NCBI GenBank assembly: GCA_025463135.1
Contig: JAOAPY010000005.1
Location: forward strand, 124,001-188,000
Direction: 5' to 3'
Length of the DNA stretch: 64,000 nucleotides
Source: Acidobacteriota bacterium
GTDB lineage: Bacteria; Acidobacteriota; Blastocatellia; Pyrinomonadales; Pyrinomonadaceae
The notes beneath the pieces were generated by a model that ran no database searches, had not been told where the DNA came from, and was given only the letters and a program-made list of their open reading frames with translations. Within the stretch, counting starts at the first letter, position 1; each line of letters begins with the position of its first letter. Of the stretch, positions 56,503-64,000 are shown piece after piece. The position numbers were made by a program, and so were the translations under genes.

Positions 56503-57113
56503 CAGGCCCTTTTAATTGAGCAGCCGAAAGCCATGGCGGTTGTTTTTACAATCGGCTTGCCGGCCAGCAAGGCATCCATCGCGTCGCGCAATTCGGTTGA
56601 GTTAACCTGCGACTCGTCTTTGCTGTTGTCGATGCGCCCGTGATAGACGAGCTTGTTGTTCGCATCGAGCAGATACGCTTCGGGGGTACGCGCGGCGCCC
56701 AACTTGTCAGCGATCTTATTCCCTGCGTCCTTGAGCACTGCAAAGGTGAAATGCTTTTCGGCGGCATGGGCCTTGACCGCATCGGCATTTTCCGTGGCGT
56801 TCGAATTGATGCCAATAACATTGATACCACGTTTCCCGTAAGCCTGGGCCAGCGCTTCCATCCGCTCGTTGTAGCCATTGGAGACCGGACACTGCACTGA
56901 GATAAAGATCAGTACCGAACCGTTCTTGCCTCTCAGCGAGCTTAGCGTGTGGTTACTGCCGTCGGTACCGAGGAGGGAAAAATCTTCGACCGCGGAGCCG
57001 ATTGCGGGGGCCGCCAACGCGGCTTCGTCAGTGCGACCGCTACCTGCCATCACAGCGCCCGCCAGCAGCAGAACCGCAGCCAGTGCGAGAGAGAAAATTC
57101 GTTGCTTTTTCAT
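56502..57113 (-). CDS. Exported redoxin/AhpC-TSA-like protein
   Basis: 203 residues with a signal peptide (IFSLALAAVLLLAGAVMAG). The redoxin domain has FSLLGTDGSNHTLSSLRGKN, FISVQCPVSNGYNERMEALA and the cis-Pro region ARTPEAYLLDANNKLVYHGR. The active-site segment is QCPVSN, with a single Cys where thioredoxins have CxxC, matching the peroxiredoxin-like group common in acidobacteria and planctomycetes. AAGGAG precedes the ATG. It is encoded upstream of and coupled to the TlpA-like protein. Confidence 0.9.
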   Translation of the reverse strand: MKKQRIFSLALAAVLLLAGAVMAGSGRTDEAALAAPAIGSAVEDFSLLGTDGSNHTLSSLRGKNGSVLIFISVQCPVSNGYNERMEALAQAYGKRGINVIGINSNATENADAVKAHAAEKHFTFAVLKDAGNKIADKLGAARTPEAYLLDANNKLVYHGRIDNSKDESQVNSTELRDAMDALLAGKPIVKTTAMAFGCSIKRA

Positions 57114-57168
57114 GAACGGAAACTCCTTTTCAAAAATGTAACCGGGGTGATTGAAAGAGAAGATTAGC

Positions 57169-57231
57169 AGGGGAAAGGGGCAGAGAGCAAAGGGCGAAGA
57201 GACGAGGGTGTAGGGGGAAGGGTGTGGGGTA
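57169..57231. repeat. Purine-rich heptanucleotide array (9 units)
   Basis: AGGGGAA, AGGGGCA, GAGAGCA, AAGGGCG, AAGAGAC, GAGGGTG, TAGGGGG, AAGGGTG, TGGGGTA in one phase. The last four units fit a G-quadruplex pattern on the plus strand. It lies between a twin-hairpin element and the redoxin promoter. Confidence 0.9.
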
Positions 57232-57234
57232 AGG

Positions 57235-57319
57235 CGTCCGACGAACTTCAGTTTGTCGTCGCCTGCTCCAGGTACTACTACTTGTCGAAACTCGACGACA
57301 AGCTGAAGCTTATCGGACA
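57235..57319. repeat. Twin-hairpin fold-back element, TGTCCGA family, copy D
   Basis: Left arm 57235-57258 (CGTCCGACGAACTTCAG then TTTGTCG) and right arm 57293-57319 (CGACGACAAGCTGAAGC then TTATCGGACA), inverted relatives with a few mismatches. It ends 2 bases before the stop codon of the subtilase gene. Confidence 0.88.
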
Positions 57320-57320
57320 G

Positions 57321-59507
57321 TCAAGGACCGCACTCGGCGTTGCTGTGCGTGATCACTGTGCCAAAGCGCCTTTGATACTCGGCTGCAGTGATAAAAGCGC
57401 AGACCATCGCCCGATAGTTATTGGGTACGCGGTTATCCAGCACGTTCAACCAGAAATCATATCCACCCTGGTCCGGGTTGCGTCTGAGATAGCCAAAGTA
57501 TTGCATCAACACAAAAGCATTATTGTATTCAGCCGGTGCAAAATGTGAATCATCAGCAACCAGGCGCACGATGCGCGCGCGACTTTGGTTGGTACTCCAA
57601 TCATCAATCAGCGTCTGACGCCGGCCTGACAGATCCACGCTTGATGTTTGCATCACACTCTGAATCAAGGCATCAATAAACTGAACGCCACCCATGCCGG
57701 CGGGATACTTTTGCAGGAATTCGGCACGCTGTATCCAGTCCGCGGCGAAAGTCTGTTTCTTTGCTTCCAGATTCGCGCCTCCTACAACTTGCGCGCGGTC
57801 GGAGGAAAACTCTGCAAAGCCAGGCCTGCGACCAAGCGAAGACTTATAGAAGCGGTAGACAAATCCGCCGGTGTCCTGAAACTCTGTTTCGATGAAGAAA
57901 GCCGCGCTGACACTGATGCGTCGCTGCAGTAAGCAGAGTGAATCGCCGTTGGGGCAAGCCGTTGGATTGTTATCGCTGTTCCCCTCGATTTGTTCCGTCC
58001 AATAAGCGAACCCGTTCGCGTCAGGTTGCCGATTGAGAAAGTCTGCATAGTGCTGCTGCACGAAAAACTGTGAACCATCAACCGCGTTCGACGGCGCAGG
58101 AGTGGGAGACGGCGTCGGACTCGGTGACGGCGTGGGGCTCGGAGTTGGAGTTGGGCTCGGCGACGGCGTGGGACTCGGCGTTGGGGTCGGACTGGGCGAC
58201 GGTGTTGGTGAAGGGCTCGGCTCAACTTCCGGCTGCGTGGTCAAGGCCCTCCCGGCATCCAGGCGGTTCTTCACTGGTCCACCGATATCTGTCGCATTCC
58301 GCGCGAGATGTTGCACGATCTTTTTATTTGTCAAAAGCGGGAACGTGGCATGGACTAATGCCGCCGTGCCTGCGGCTATCGGCGCCGCCATTGAGGTACC
58401 GCTCCAGGTGCCAAACGAGCCACCGGGCACGCTGCTCAAAATTCCTTCACCAGGCGCAGCGACCTGAATCCACGAACCGCGTGTCGAGAAATTCGCCAGC
58501 GCGTCTTGTTGTGTTGTGGCTCCGACGGCCAGCAGCCCACCAACGTTTTCCGCGGCCGGATACATTTTGGTTGAGTCGGAAGTGTTTCCGGCCCCCGCTA
58601 CGACCACCAGGAAAGGATTTGTAGTGGCGGGAAAATCTTCTTCGCCGGGCACGGGCAGATCGTCACATACCTTGTTAAGTACGCTGCGCATCAGGTGAGT
58701 TTGGCGCGGCGTGGCCAGGCTCATGTTAATGACGTCCGCGCCCTGATCGACCGCGTAGGCCACGGCCTCGGCCAACACCCAGATATTTCCAATGCCCTGA
58801 TGGTCCAAAACTCTGACGGGGATGATCTTTGCCTCGGGCGCAATCAGCGCAACCAGGCCGGCGACATGCGTGCCGTGCCCGTATGGTCCACTTTGCCGGC
58901 TGCCGACTTCACTCGGATCGTTATCCATGTCCACAAAGTCATAGCCCGGCAGCATATGTCCGGTAAGGACCGGATGTGTAACGTCAATGCCGGTATCAAG
59001 CACCGCCACCTTGATGGGACCGTTGGGCCCGGTGCCGCGATTCACCTGATGAGCCGTGGCGAGATTAATTTTCTGCGGCGCCCATTGAGCAACGTAAGCG
59101 CCGGCGTCACCACCTATGTTCCAGGAGTTGCCAATATTCCAGGAGTTCCCTCCACCCTCAGGCGGCAGCGCGATAAAGTTGGGCTCCGCGTAAACAACTC
59201 GCGATTGCGGGTCCACAAGCAGGGCCGCGACCTTGGCATTGACGGCCATCCCGTCCATGATCTTCAGACGATAGATTGGGCGCGCGCCGAATTGGAAGGT
59301 CGACGCCGCGGGTCCCAGGGAATACTGCGACTCAATACCGGCTAAATCCGCGGTCGAGGCAAGCTTGACGACAACTTCACCGGCAACGAAGTCGTCTTCA
59401 GAGGCGAGCGCCTTCTGGGTCTGCGAGCCTCCGAACACGAGTGAGGCCGCCACCAGCAGGGAGCAGCAAAAAAGGGTAACCGGGGAGCGTGAGTTCTTAA
59501 TCCTCAT
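57321..59507 (-). CDS. Secreted S8 (subtilisin-like) peptidase with DUF4214 module
   Basis: 728 residues. The signal peptide (about 1-36) and a short propeptide ([16 protein letters not shown]) precede the peptidase domain with Asp170 ([13 protein letters not shown]), His210 (YGHGTHVAG) and Ser371 ([12 protein letters not shown]), all present. A Pro/Ser/Thr linker at about 430-475 joins it to a DUF4214 module, which ends [12 protein letters not shown] then THSNAECGP. It is exported and probably held in the matrix or on the surface by the C-terminal module (inference). The stop abuts a twin-hairpin repeat. Confidence 0.94.
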   Translation of the reverse strand: MRIKNSRSPVTLFCCSLLVAASLVFGGSQTQKALASEDDFVAGEVVVKLASTADLAGIESQYSLGPAASTFQFGARPIYRLKIMDGMAVNAKVAALLVDPQSRVVYAEPNFIALPPEGGGNSWNIGNSWNIGGDAGAYVAQWAPQKINLATAHQVNRGTGPNGPIKVAVLDTGIDVTHPVLTGHMLPGYDFVDMDNDPSEVGSRQSGPYGHGTHVAGLVALIAPEAKIIPVRVLDHQGIGNIWVLAEAVAYAVDQGADVINMSLATPRQTHLMRSVLNKVCDDLPVPGEEDFPATTNPFLVVVAGAGNTSDSTKMYPAAENVGGLLAVGATTQQDALANFSTRGSWIQVAAPGEGILSSVPGGSFGTWSGTSMAAPIAAGTAALVHATFPLLTNKKIVQHLARNATDIGGPVKNRLDAGRALTTQPEVEPSPSPTPSPSPTPTPSPTPSPSPTPTPSPTPSPSPTPSPTPAPSNAVDGSQFFVQQHYADFLNRQPDANGFAYWTEQIEGNSDNNPTACPNGDSLCLLQRRISVSAAFFIETEFQDTGGFVYRFYKSSLGRRPGFAEFSSDRAQVVGGANLEAKKQTFAADWIQRAEFLQKYPAGMGGVQFIDALIQSVMQTSSVDLSGRRQTLIDDWSTNQSRARIVRLVADDSHFAPAEYNNAFVLMQYFGYLRRNPDQGGYDFWLNVLDNRVPNNYRAMVCAFITAAEYQRRFGTVITHSNAECGP
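58096..58222. repeat. Tandem repeat encoding the Pro/Ser/Thr linker
   Basis: Degenerate 12-18 base units (GACGGCGT, GGACTCGG, GTTGGAGTTGGG). On the coding strand they give [13 protein letters not shown]-type residues of the subtilase linker. Length variation between strains is likely. Confidence 0.85.
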
Positions 59508-59911
59508 TGAACCTGGGCGATACAGCGGTCAAATATGACCACGAAAATGCGGGAAATTGCTCGGCATTCGTGGAAAAACACTCTCACACTTTAACAGTGC
59601 GGGGTCCGACGCGGAAAATACAGCCCCATAAAGATAAAAATTGAGAGAATGACGTTCCCGATATTATGGGCAAGCAAGATAGATGCCGCCCACGGGTTTT
59701 GGTTGGCTGCGTAGGACAGACTGTCAGTCTGTCGGCAGAATGGGGGCTTCGAAGAGACACAGATTGAAAGAACCTCTGATTCAAATCATCGCAAGGGTTA
59801 AGTTTTGCCTTCGCCGGCTACGCGGGCTGAAACAAATTTGACCCTGTAATGACTAGAGAAACGAAGAACTAATTATCTGGAAGCCCTGCAAAGTAAGTTA
59901 GAAGTGGACCC
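59508..59911. other. Intergenic gap upstream of the subtilase gene, with a 19-base palindrome
   Basis: No gene is supported. GACAGACTG-T-CAGTCTGTC at 59713-59731 is a perfect palindrome related to the one at 27110-27127. The remainder should hold the promoters of the divergent subtilase gene and small membrane protein gene, but no clear boxes were seen. Confidence 0.6.
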
Positions 59912-60112
59912 ATGACAAAAAATAGTTTTAGCACAACAGGAAAAATAGCGATTGTGCTTGGTCTCCTTGCGAGCTTGAGCTGCTTTGTTACTGCCCTGGT
60001 GATCTTTATTAGAGAGAGAGACTGGCCGGCACGGTATATTTCGGCGGGCGTGACAATATTCGCTGTGATCTTTATCGCGATCAGACGCAGGCGAGCTTCA
60101 TCCGAAAGCTAA
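59912..60112 (+). CDS. Small two-helix membrane protein
   Basis: 66 residues. Two hydrophobic helices (IAIVLGLLASLSCFVTALVI and ISAGVTIFAVIFIAI) are separated by a charged turn, IRERDWPARY. The tail is basic (RRRRASSES). The ATG follows AGAAGTGGACCC, a weak Shine-Dalgarno. No family was recognised. It lies 23 bases upstream of the RidA gene in the same direction, which supports it being real and co-transcribed. Confidence 0.6.
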   Translation: MTKNSFSTTGKIAIVLGLLASLSCFVTALVIFIRERDWPARYISAGVTIFAVIFIAIRRRRASSES

Positions 60113-60135
60113 TAACGGTAGAACCTCCGAAGCAT

Positions 60136-60495
60136 ATGGACCACGACATCAAGCGATTGGCGGCCAGGGGTCCGGGAAGAAGCCGTGCCGTTGCGTTCGG
60201 ATCTTTGGTGTGGGTAGTGGCGAACACAGCCAATGTCAACGCGGATTTTGCGGGGCAGGTCGCGGACACGCTTCTTCGGCTTGATCAATCGCTGCGCGAT
60301 ATTGGATCGAATCGTGAGCGAATGTTGTCGGTGCAGGTTTTGCTCGCAGATATCGGATCACGGAACGCCTTCGATGTCGTTTGGCAAGAGTGGATCGGTC
60401 CGGATCCAGCTACGTGGCCTCAACGGTCCTGTTTTCAAGTTGACCTGGCGCCAGGGTTGCTCATCGAAATTGTTGCCGTCGCCGCTCGCGAGTAA
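60136..60495 (+). CDS. RidA family protein
   Basis: 119 residues of the YjgF/RidA fold. Motifs are AVAFGSLVWVVANTANVNAD, DTLLRLDQSLRDIGSNRERM, VQVLLADIGSRNAFDVVWQE and the C-terminal PQRSCFQVDLAPGLLIEIVA. The Arg in PQR matches the substrate-carboxylate-binding Arg in imine deaminases of the family. It could hydrolyse reactive enamines or imines, or belong to a RidA subgroup of unknown function. It is a rather divergent member. Confidence 0.9.
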   Translation: MDHDIKRLAARGPGRSRAVAFGSLVWVVANTANVNADFAGQVADTLLRLDQSLRDIGSNRERMLSVQVLLADIGSRNAFDVVWQEWIGPDPATWPQRSCFQVDLAPGLLIEIVAVAARE

Positions 60496-60545
60496 TCCTT
60501 GATGAAAAGTTTCCGCGCGCGATGCCCTACTTGCCTGCCGTTCTT

Positions 60546-63233
60546 CTAACCACATTCCTGATTGCTGTGAGTGACGATCGAACTGAAACGCTGCTGGTAT
60601 TCGGTTGAAGTAATAAAAGCGCAGACCATCGAGTGTTGCCCAGTGACACTGCGAGGGGGGAAGCTGTTGAGAATGTCGAGCCAGAATTGAAAACCATTGG
60701 CGTCCGGGTCGCGGCGCAGGTAACCAAAATATTCCGACAGAACAAACGAGGTGTTGTACTCACGCGCGACAAAAGCGGCATTCTCCGCGATCTTGCTTAG
60801 CACTGTGGCCCTGGTCTCGTTCGCCGGATTACTCTCGAGACCGTTGACCAGCGCATCGCGTTCCGTGGTACTCAGTGAATTACCCGTGTTTGTGTTCAGC
60901 GCATCCACGTATTCGGCTGAGGTGAGTGTGATCGGATACTGCGTCAAGAACACCTGTCGTTCTACAAAGCTCTCGGCGAAAGTTGCTTTCGTGGCTGCCA
61001 GTTGCGGACCGCCGATGATGCGACCACGGTCGGGCATGAACTGCGCATAGGTGGGCCGTTGTCCGAACGAGGCTTTGTACATGCGATACACGAATGCGCC
61101 CGTCTCCTGGAACTCCTGCTCGTAAAAGAAAGCGTTGCTGACGTCAATGCGTTTGGTCCGAATACAACTCTGGTCGCTGCCGCATTGCGCGATCTGATTG
61201 GTCCAATAATCCAAGCCGGCCTGATCGGGTGTGCGGTTAAGGAAATCGGAATAGTGCTGCCGCACGAATGTTCCGGCATCGTCGATCGGATTTACCGTGG
61301 GCGTGACACTGTCATCGTCATTGATAGTCAGTGTCGCAGTGGTCTGGCCCGTTAGTGCGGCGCCGGCCGGCTGACTGAGAGCCAGGTTAATCGTGCGATC
61401 GCCATTAACATAGTTATCGTTTGTGAGCAGCACTTTGAAATTCTTGCTGGTCTCACCCGGCGCAAAAGTAATCGTGCCGTTTGCGAGTGTGTAGTCCTTG
61501 CGCTGCCTGGCGGTGCCGTCACTCGTCGCGTATTGGACCGTAGCGTACGTGCTCGTATCGCCGCCGCGTGTGACATTGACGGTTGCTGAGTTGTTCGCTT
61601 CAGAAGCAGAAAAGCTGCCGCTGCTGAACTGTATGTTGGACGACGTTGCCGGTGTTTGCACTTTGAAGAAAATCGGATCCAGATTGGAGAAGGTACGGCC
61701 AAAGGGAATCCCACTTCCCGTAAAAACGCCATAGAAAGTTGTGCCCAGGGTTTTCATCTGGTTGTAATCGCCCAATACTCGTTGGCGCGAATCGAAGTTA
61801 TCCTTTGCCGGCGAGAGGAAAGTTTCGAGGGTGATGGAGCTGAAAGTCCGGCCCTGATCATTGCTGAGCGCAAGGCGAGTCGAGAAGACAGGAAAGCCGT
61901 TGCCGGGCGGCGAAAATCCCCCGTACTCCGTATAGAGCACGCCGACGGTGCCATCGCCGGCCACGGCCACCGACGGCAGTGCGGCCTGCACCGGATCAGT
62001 TACGAATACGGGCGGGTCAGCTCGCATTCCTCCATGCCCGTTGTCTCTTACTCTGACTATGCTCAAGCGATTGTTCGTCGAGACCGGATCTCGGTTGCCA
62101 TAGACGTAGTAAACATCACCGTTGTTGGGATCGACAGCCGCGTGCAGCACGCCACCGAACAGCGCATTAACAGTCGCGAACTTTGGAGTGGGCTGTGTCG
62201 AATCACCCGTGGCGACGATCATCCCGTTGATATTTCCATTCAAGGACCAGGTGTTGCCGCCATCGGTCGAACGATTTAAACGATAGTTGATCGTCTGGTA
62301 ATCAGGGCGGCAAGCCTGGTTCGCCTGTTCCTGAAAGAGGGCATAAACATATCCATTGCGCGAATCAGTTGTCAGCCTGAAGCCGGGATTAATGCAAGGC
62401 GTATAAGAAACGCCGGCGCGCTTCTGTAGTGTGTAGTTAGGTGGATTGGTTGCGCGCGAGACGGCGACACGCATCTCGGCATAATCATAGACAGGTGGAT
62501 CGACAACCAGGTTAACGAAGCCAATATAAACATTTTGCCGGCTCGCATCGAAGGGATCGCGATTGACGAGCAGCCAGGGTTGGTCCGTATCGCCGCCGAC
62601 ACTTTGCAGAACGTTCAACCCCACGGCGCGGCTGTCGCTGCCAAGCAGCCAGTTCCACGAACCGGCGCCGGCAGCATTCAACGTCGACCCGCTGAAAAGA
62701 TCGGTGTAGTTGCCGCTCTGGAAAACTCCCGTGAGCGTATTGGCAGGACCAAAGTCAACTGTCTGATCGCAGGGACAACCGGTGGCCGTTGAAGCTCGGC
62801 CGGTCGGTATCGGCACAGAAAATTGTTTTGTCCAAAGGTTGCCGCCATCAAGCGATTGCCAAAGCGGCGCCTGATTGCTGCTGGTCCATGAACCTGAGAA
62901 AGTCGTCAGAACAATTTCGTTGGGATTCGACGGATTCACAGCGATGCTGGCTTCGCTATCTCCAAAAGTGTCGCTTGAGGCCAATGAAGGATTTGAATTG
63001 CTGACTACCGCATCACGTACGAGGACACTGGCGTTAGCCGCCTCCGGCAGTGCGGATCGGTTTAGCGGGCGATAGTCTTCGGGCAGCGCTGCACGGTAAT
63101 AGTGGGTGAGATCGGGTTCATCATGCAGGGCGCCGCGACGTTGCGCTGCGTTTTGTTTGTGCGCGGTTGACGGTGCGATCAGCGCCAGAGCCGAAATGAA
63201 TAAGGCGAGGATGGTAACGGCGAACTGCTTCAT
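60546..63233 (-). CDS. Secreted BNR/sialidase-like protein with Calx-beta and DUF4214
   Basis: 895 residues. The signal peptide is TILALFISALALIAPSTAH. A propeller-like region at about 85-530 has EASIAVNPSNPNEIVLTTFS, SLDGGNLWTKQF and NRSTDGGNTWSLNG (Asp-box-like SxDGGxxW). A Calx-beta domain is at about 555-650 (VQYATSDGTARQRKDYTLAN, ending TINDDD). A DUF4214 module covers 660-895 and ends SSIVTHSNQECG. It has no clear catalytic motif and may be a carbohydrate- or matrix-binding exoprotein. Its domain order parallels the beta-helix protein at 37513. Confidence 0.9.
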   Translation of the reverse strand: MKQFAVTILALFISALALIAPSTAHKQNAAQRRGALHDEPDLTHYYRAALPEDYRPLNRSALPEAANASVLVRDAVVSNSNPSLASSDTFGDSEASIAVNPSNPNEIVLTTFSGSWTSSNQAPLWQSLDGGNLWTKQFSVPIPTGRASTATGCPCDQTVDFGPANTLTGVFQSGNYTDLFSGSTLNAAGAGSWNWLLGSDSRAVGLNVLQSVGGDTDQPWLLVNRDPFDASRQNVYIGFVNLVVDPPVYDYAEMRVAVSRATNPPNYTLQKRAGVSYTPCINPGFRLTTDSRNGYVYALFQEQANQACRPDYQTINYRLNRSTDGGNTWSLNGNINGMIVATGDSTQPTPKFATVNALFGGVLHAAVDPNNGDVYYVYGNRDPVSTNNRLSIVRVRDNGHGGMRADPPVFVTDPVQAALPSVAVAGDGTVGVLYTEYGGFSPPGNGFPVFSTRLALSNDQGRTFSSITLETFLSPAKDNFDSRQRVLGDYNQMKTLGTTFYGVFTGSGIPFGRTFSNLDPIFFKVQTPATSSNIQFSSGSFSASEANNSATVNVTRGGDTSTYATVQYATSDGTARQRKDYTLANGTITFAPGETSKNFKVLLTNDNYVNGDRTINLALSQPAGAALTGQTTATLTINDDDSVTPTVNPIDDAGTFVRQHYSDFLNRTPDQAGLDYWTNQIAQCGSDQSCIRTKRIDVSNAFFYEQEFQETGAFVYRMYKASFGQRPTYAQFMPDRGRIIGGPQLAATKATFAESFVERQVFLTQYPITLTSAEYVDALNTNTGNSLSTTERDALVNGLESNPANETRATVLSKIAENAAFVAREYNTSFVLSEYFGYLRRDPDANGFQFWLDILNSFPPRSVTGQHSMVCAFITSTEYQQRFSSIVTHSNQECG

Positions 63234-63271
63234 TGTTAATTACTCTATCGGGTTTTCAATTCCGTTTTGAT

Positions 63272-63344
63272 AGCGCACTGGTGCGCCCGCGCGCACTATA
63301 ACCACGTACCTGAATTTCTCGAACGTCGGGCGCACAAGTGCGCT
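63272..63344. repeat. Twin-hairpin element, GCGCAC-GTGCGC family
   Basis: Arms 63272-63289 (AGCGCACTGGTGCGCCCG) and 63327-63344 are inverted with one mismatch. Each folds alone as GCGCAC-NN-GTGCGC. It lies directly upstream of the BNR-like gene. Confidence 0.88.
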
Positions 63345-63399
63345 TTCTAAACGGTGCCGATTCAAGGTTCCTTTGCGAATAAGGAGTTTGCCTTTCATT

Positions 63400-64000
63400 T
63401 CATGTCTGCGGTACCGGGACACTTATTCGGGCCGGCAGGGGAGTGACTACTTTACCAGACGGCACACACAAAACGGGACAGGGGGAATTGCGGACCACTC
63501 GTTCAATCTCTGAACCCAGCACCGGCGTCCCGCCAAACAGCGAGGCGTGAACATTGGTGCCGATGATGATCAGGTCTGCCTCCTTTTCGGCTGCCAGGGT
63601 AACGATTTCTTCATAAGGCCGGCCCTCCGCGATGTGCGAGATGGCGGGCGGATCGTCTTCGCGTCTGAGCAGCGCCATCTTTTCCTGCACGTACTTGCGC
63701 AGATGAGTAAGCGCGCCGAGCCCGCCCTCGGGAAACATTACCGAAATCTGTTCGATGTAATCGCCAATCACATAGACAGCGTGCAGTTCGGCGCCGGTAC
63801 GATTGGCGAGTTGATGCGCCACCTGGGTAGCGGCCGATGACGATGGGCGAAAGTTTGTGGCCAACAGAATACGATTCAAGTGGATTTCCGAGTGCTTACC
63901 CCGGTACTCCACAAAATCGTGTTGCGGCGGCCGAATGGTGAGCACTGGGCACGGTGCTTCGGCAATGATCTCTTCGGCCGTCGAACCCCAAAGCGCGCGC
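63400..64000 (-). CDS. Tandem universal stress protein (5' end outside the window)
   Basis: The frame continues to the right edge: before the possible GTG at 63945 it reads ALWGSTAEEIIAEAPCPVLT, the typical end of a first UspA domain. The visible protein thus has the tail of domain 1, a linker (PPQHDFVEYRGKHSEIHLN) and a complete second domain. That domain has ILLATNFRPSSSAATQVAHQ and the ATP-binding type motif IIGTNVHASLFGGTPVLGSE, ending VVRNSPCPVLCVPSG. It is a two-domain cytoplasmic stress protein whose N-terminal domain is truncated only by the window edge. Confidence 0.92.
   Translation of the reverse strand, partial: RALWGSTAEEIIAEAPCPVLTIRPPQHDFVEYRGKHSEIHLNRILLATNFRPSSSAATQVAHQLANRTGAELHAVYVIGDYIEQISVMFPEGGLGALTHLRKYVQEKMALLRREDDPPAISHIAEGRPYEEIVTLAAEKEADLIIIGTNVHASLFGGTPVLGSEIERVVRNSPCPVLCVPSGKVVTPLPARISVPVPQT

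Noticed and set aside
58102-58467. Glycine/valine-rich plus-strand frame
   Set aside because: It is the antisense reading of the Pro/Ser/Thr linker repeat of the subtilase gene.
59584-59784. Short minus-strand frame upstream of the subtilase
   Set aside because: It spans a perfect palindrome and lacks protein-like composition, so it was treated as intergenic.

Overview
The window looks like chromosomal DNA of an acidobacterium, most likely near the Blastocatellia. This is inferred from family content only: an Oar-like TonB-dependent receptor with a carboxypeptidase-regulatory N-terminus, a VWFA-related protein of acidobacterial type, three exoproteins with C-terminal DUF4214 modules, a PadR/permease-prefix locus and paired DUF3857 proteins. 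No rRNA, tRNA, CRISPR array or intact transposase was seen.

Layout. 1-6467 (minus): an exopolysaccharide or glycan block (partial protein, asnB, GT2 glycosyltransferase, methyltransferase, sugar epimerase, methyltransferase). 6628-9554 (minus): a DUF1028-TPR exoprotein and a run of small membrane proteins (DUF2752, TM2, CD225/dispanin, one unknown). 10001-13430: a Wza-like export protein (minus), then a DUF512 radical SAM protein and a methyltransferase (plus). 13778-21851: a CarboxypepD_reg/TPR protein and a large TonB-dependent receptor, converging on a VWFA-related protein and a small secreted protein. 22092-29778: membrane protein, DUF4129, DUF4350, MoxR ATPase and DUF58, facing a SpoIIM-like protein. 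30107-32316: three consecutive bactofilins with a strong terminator. 32510-37186: HEAT-cyclophilin fusion, an M1 peptidase homologue lacking its catalytic Glu, and DUF4112. 37513-40755: beta-helix/Calx-beta/DUF4214 protein. 40850-47950 (minus): ABC exporter, a VapC/Phd pair with a frameshifted toxin, two poorly characterised proteins, GNAT, an ABC-permease remnant and a PadR unit. 48512-52563: two DUF3857/transglutaminase proteins. 52734-57113 (minus): class IV aminotransferase, purL and two thioredoxin-fold proteins. 57321-64000: a subtilase and a BNR-like exoprotein, both with DUF4214, a small membrane protein, RidA and a truncated tandem universal stress protein.

The most unusual content lies between the genes. 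First, the gaps hold many fold-back elements. Several consist of two hairpins in inverted orientation (REPIN-like architecture) and belong to different sequence families; one family, with a TGTCCGACAAACTT-type arm, occurs four times. Second, degenerate heptanucleotide arrays sit at or across stop codons of at least seven genes and once inside purL in frame. Three of them fit a G-quadruplex pattern. Elements of both kinds supply the last codons or stop of several proteins. No previously undescribed multi-gene enzymatic system is demonstrated; the repeat systems are the best candidates for something new.
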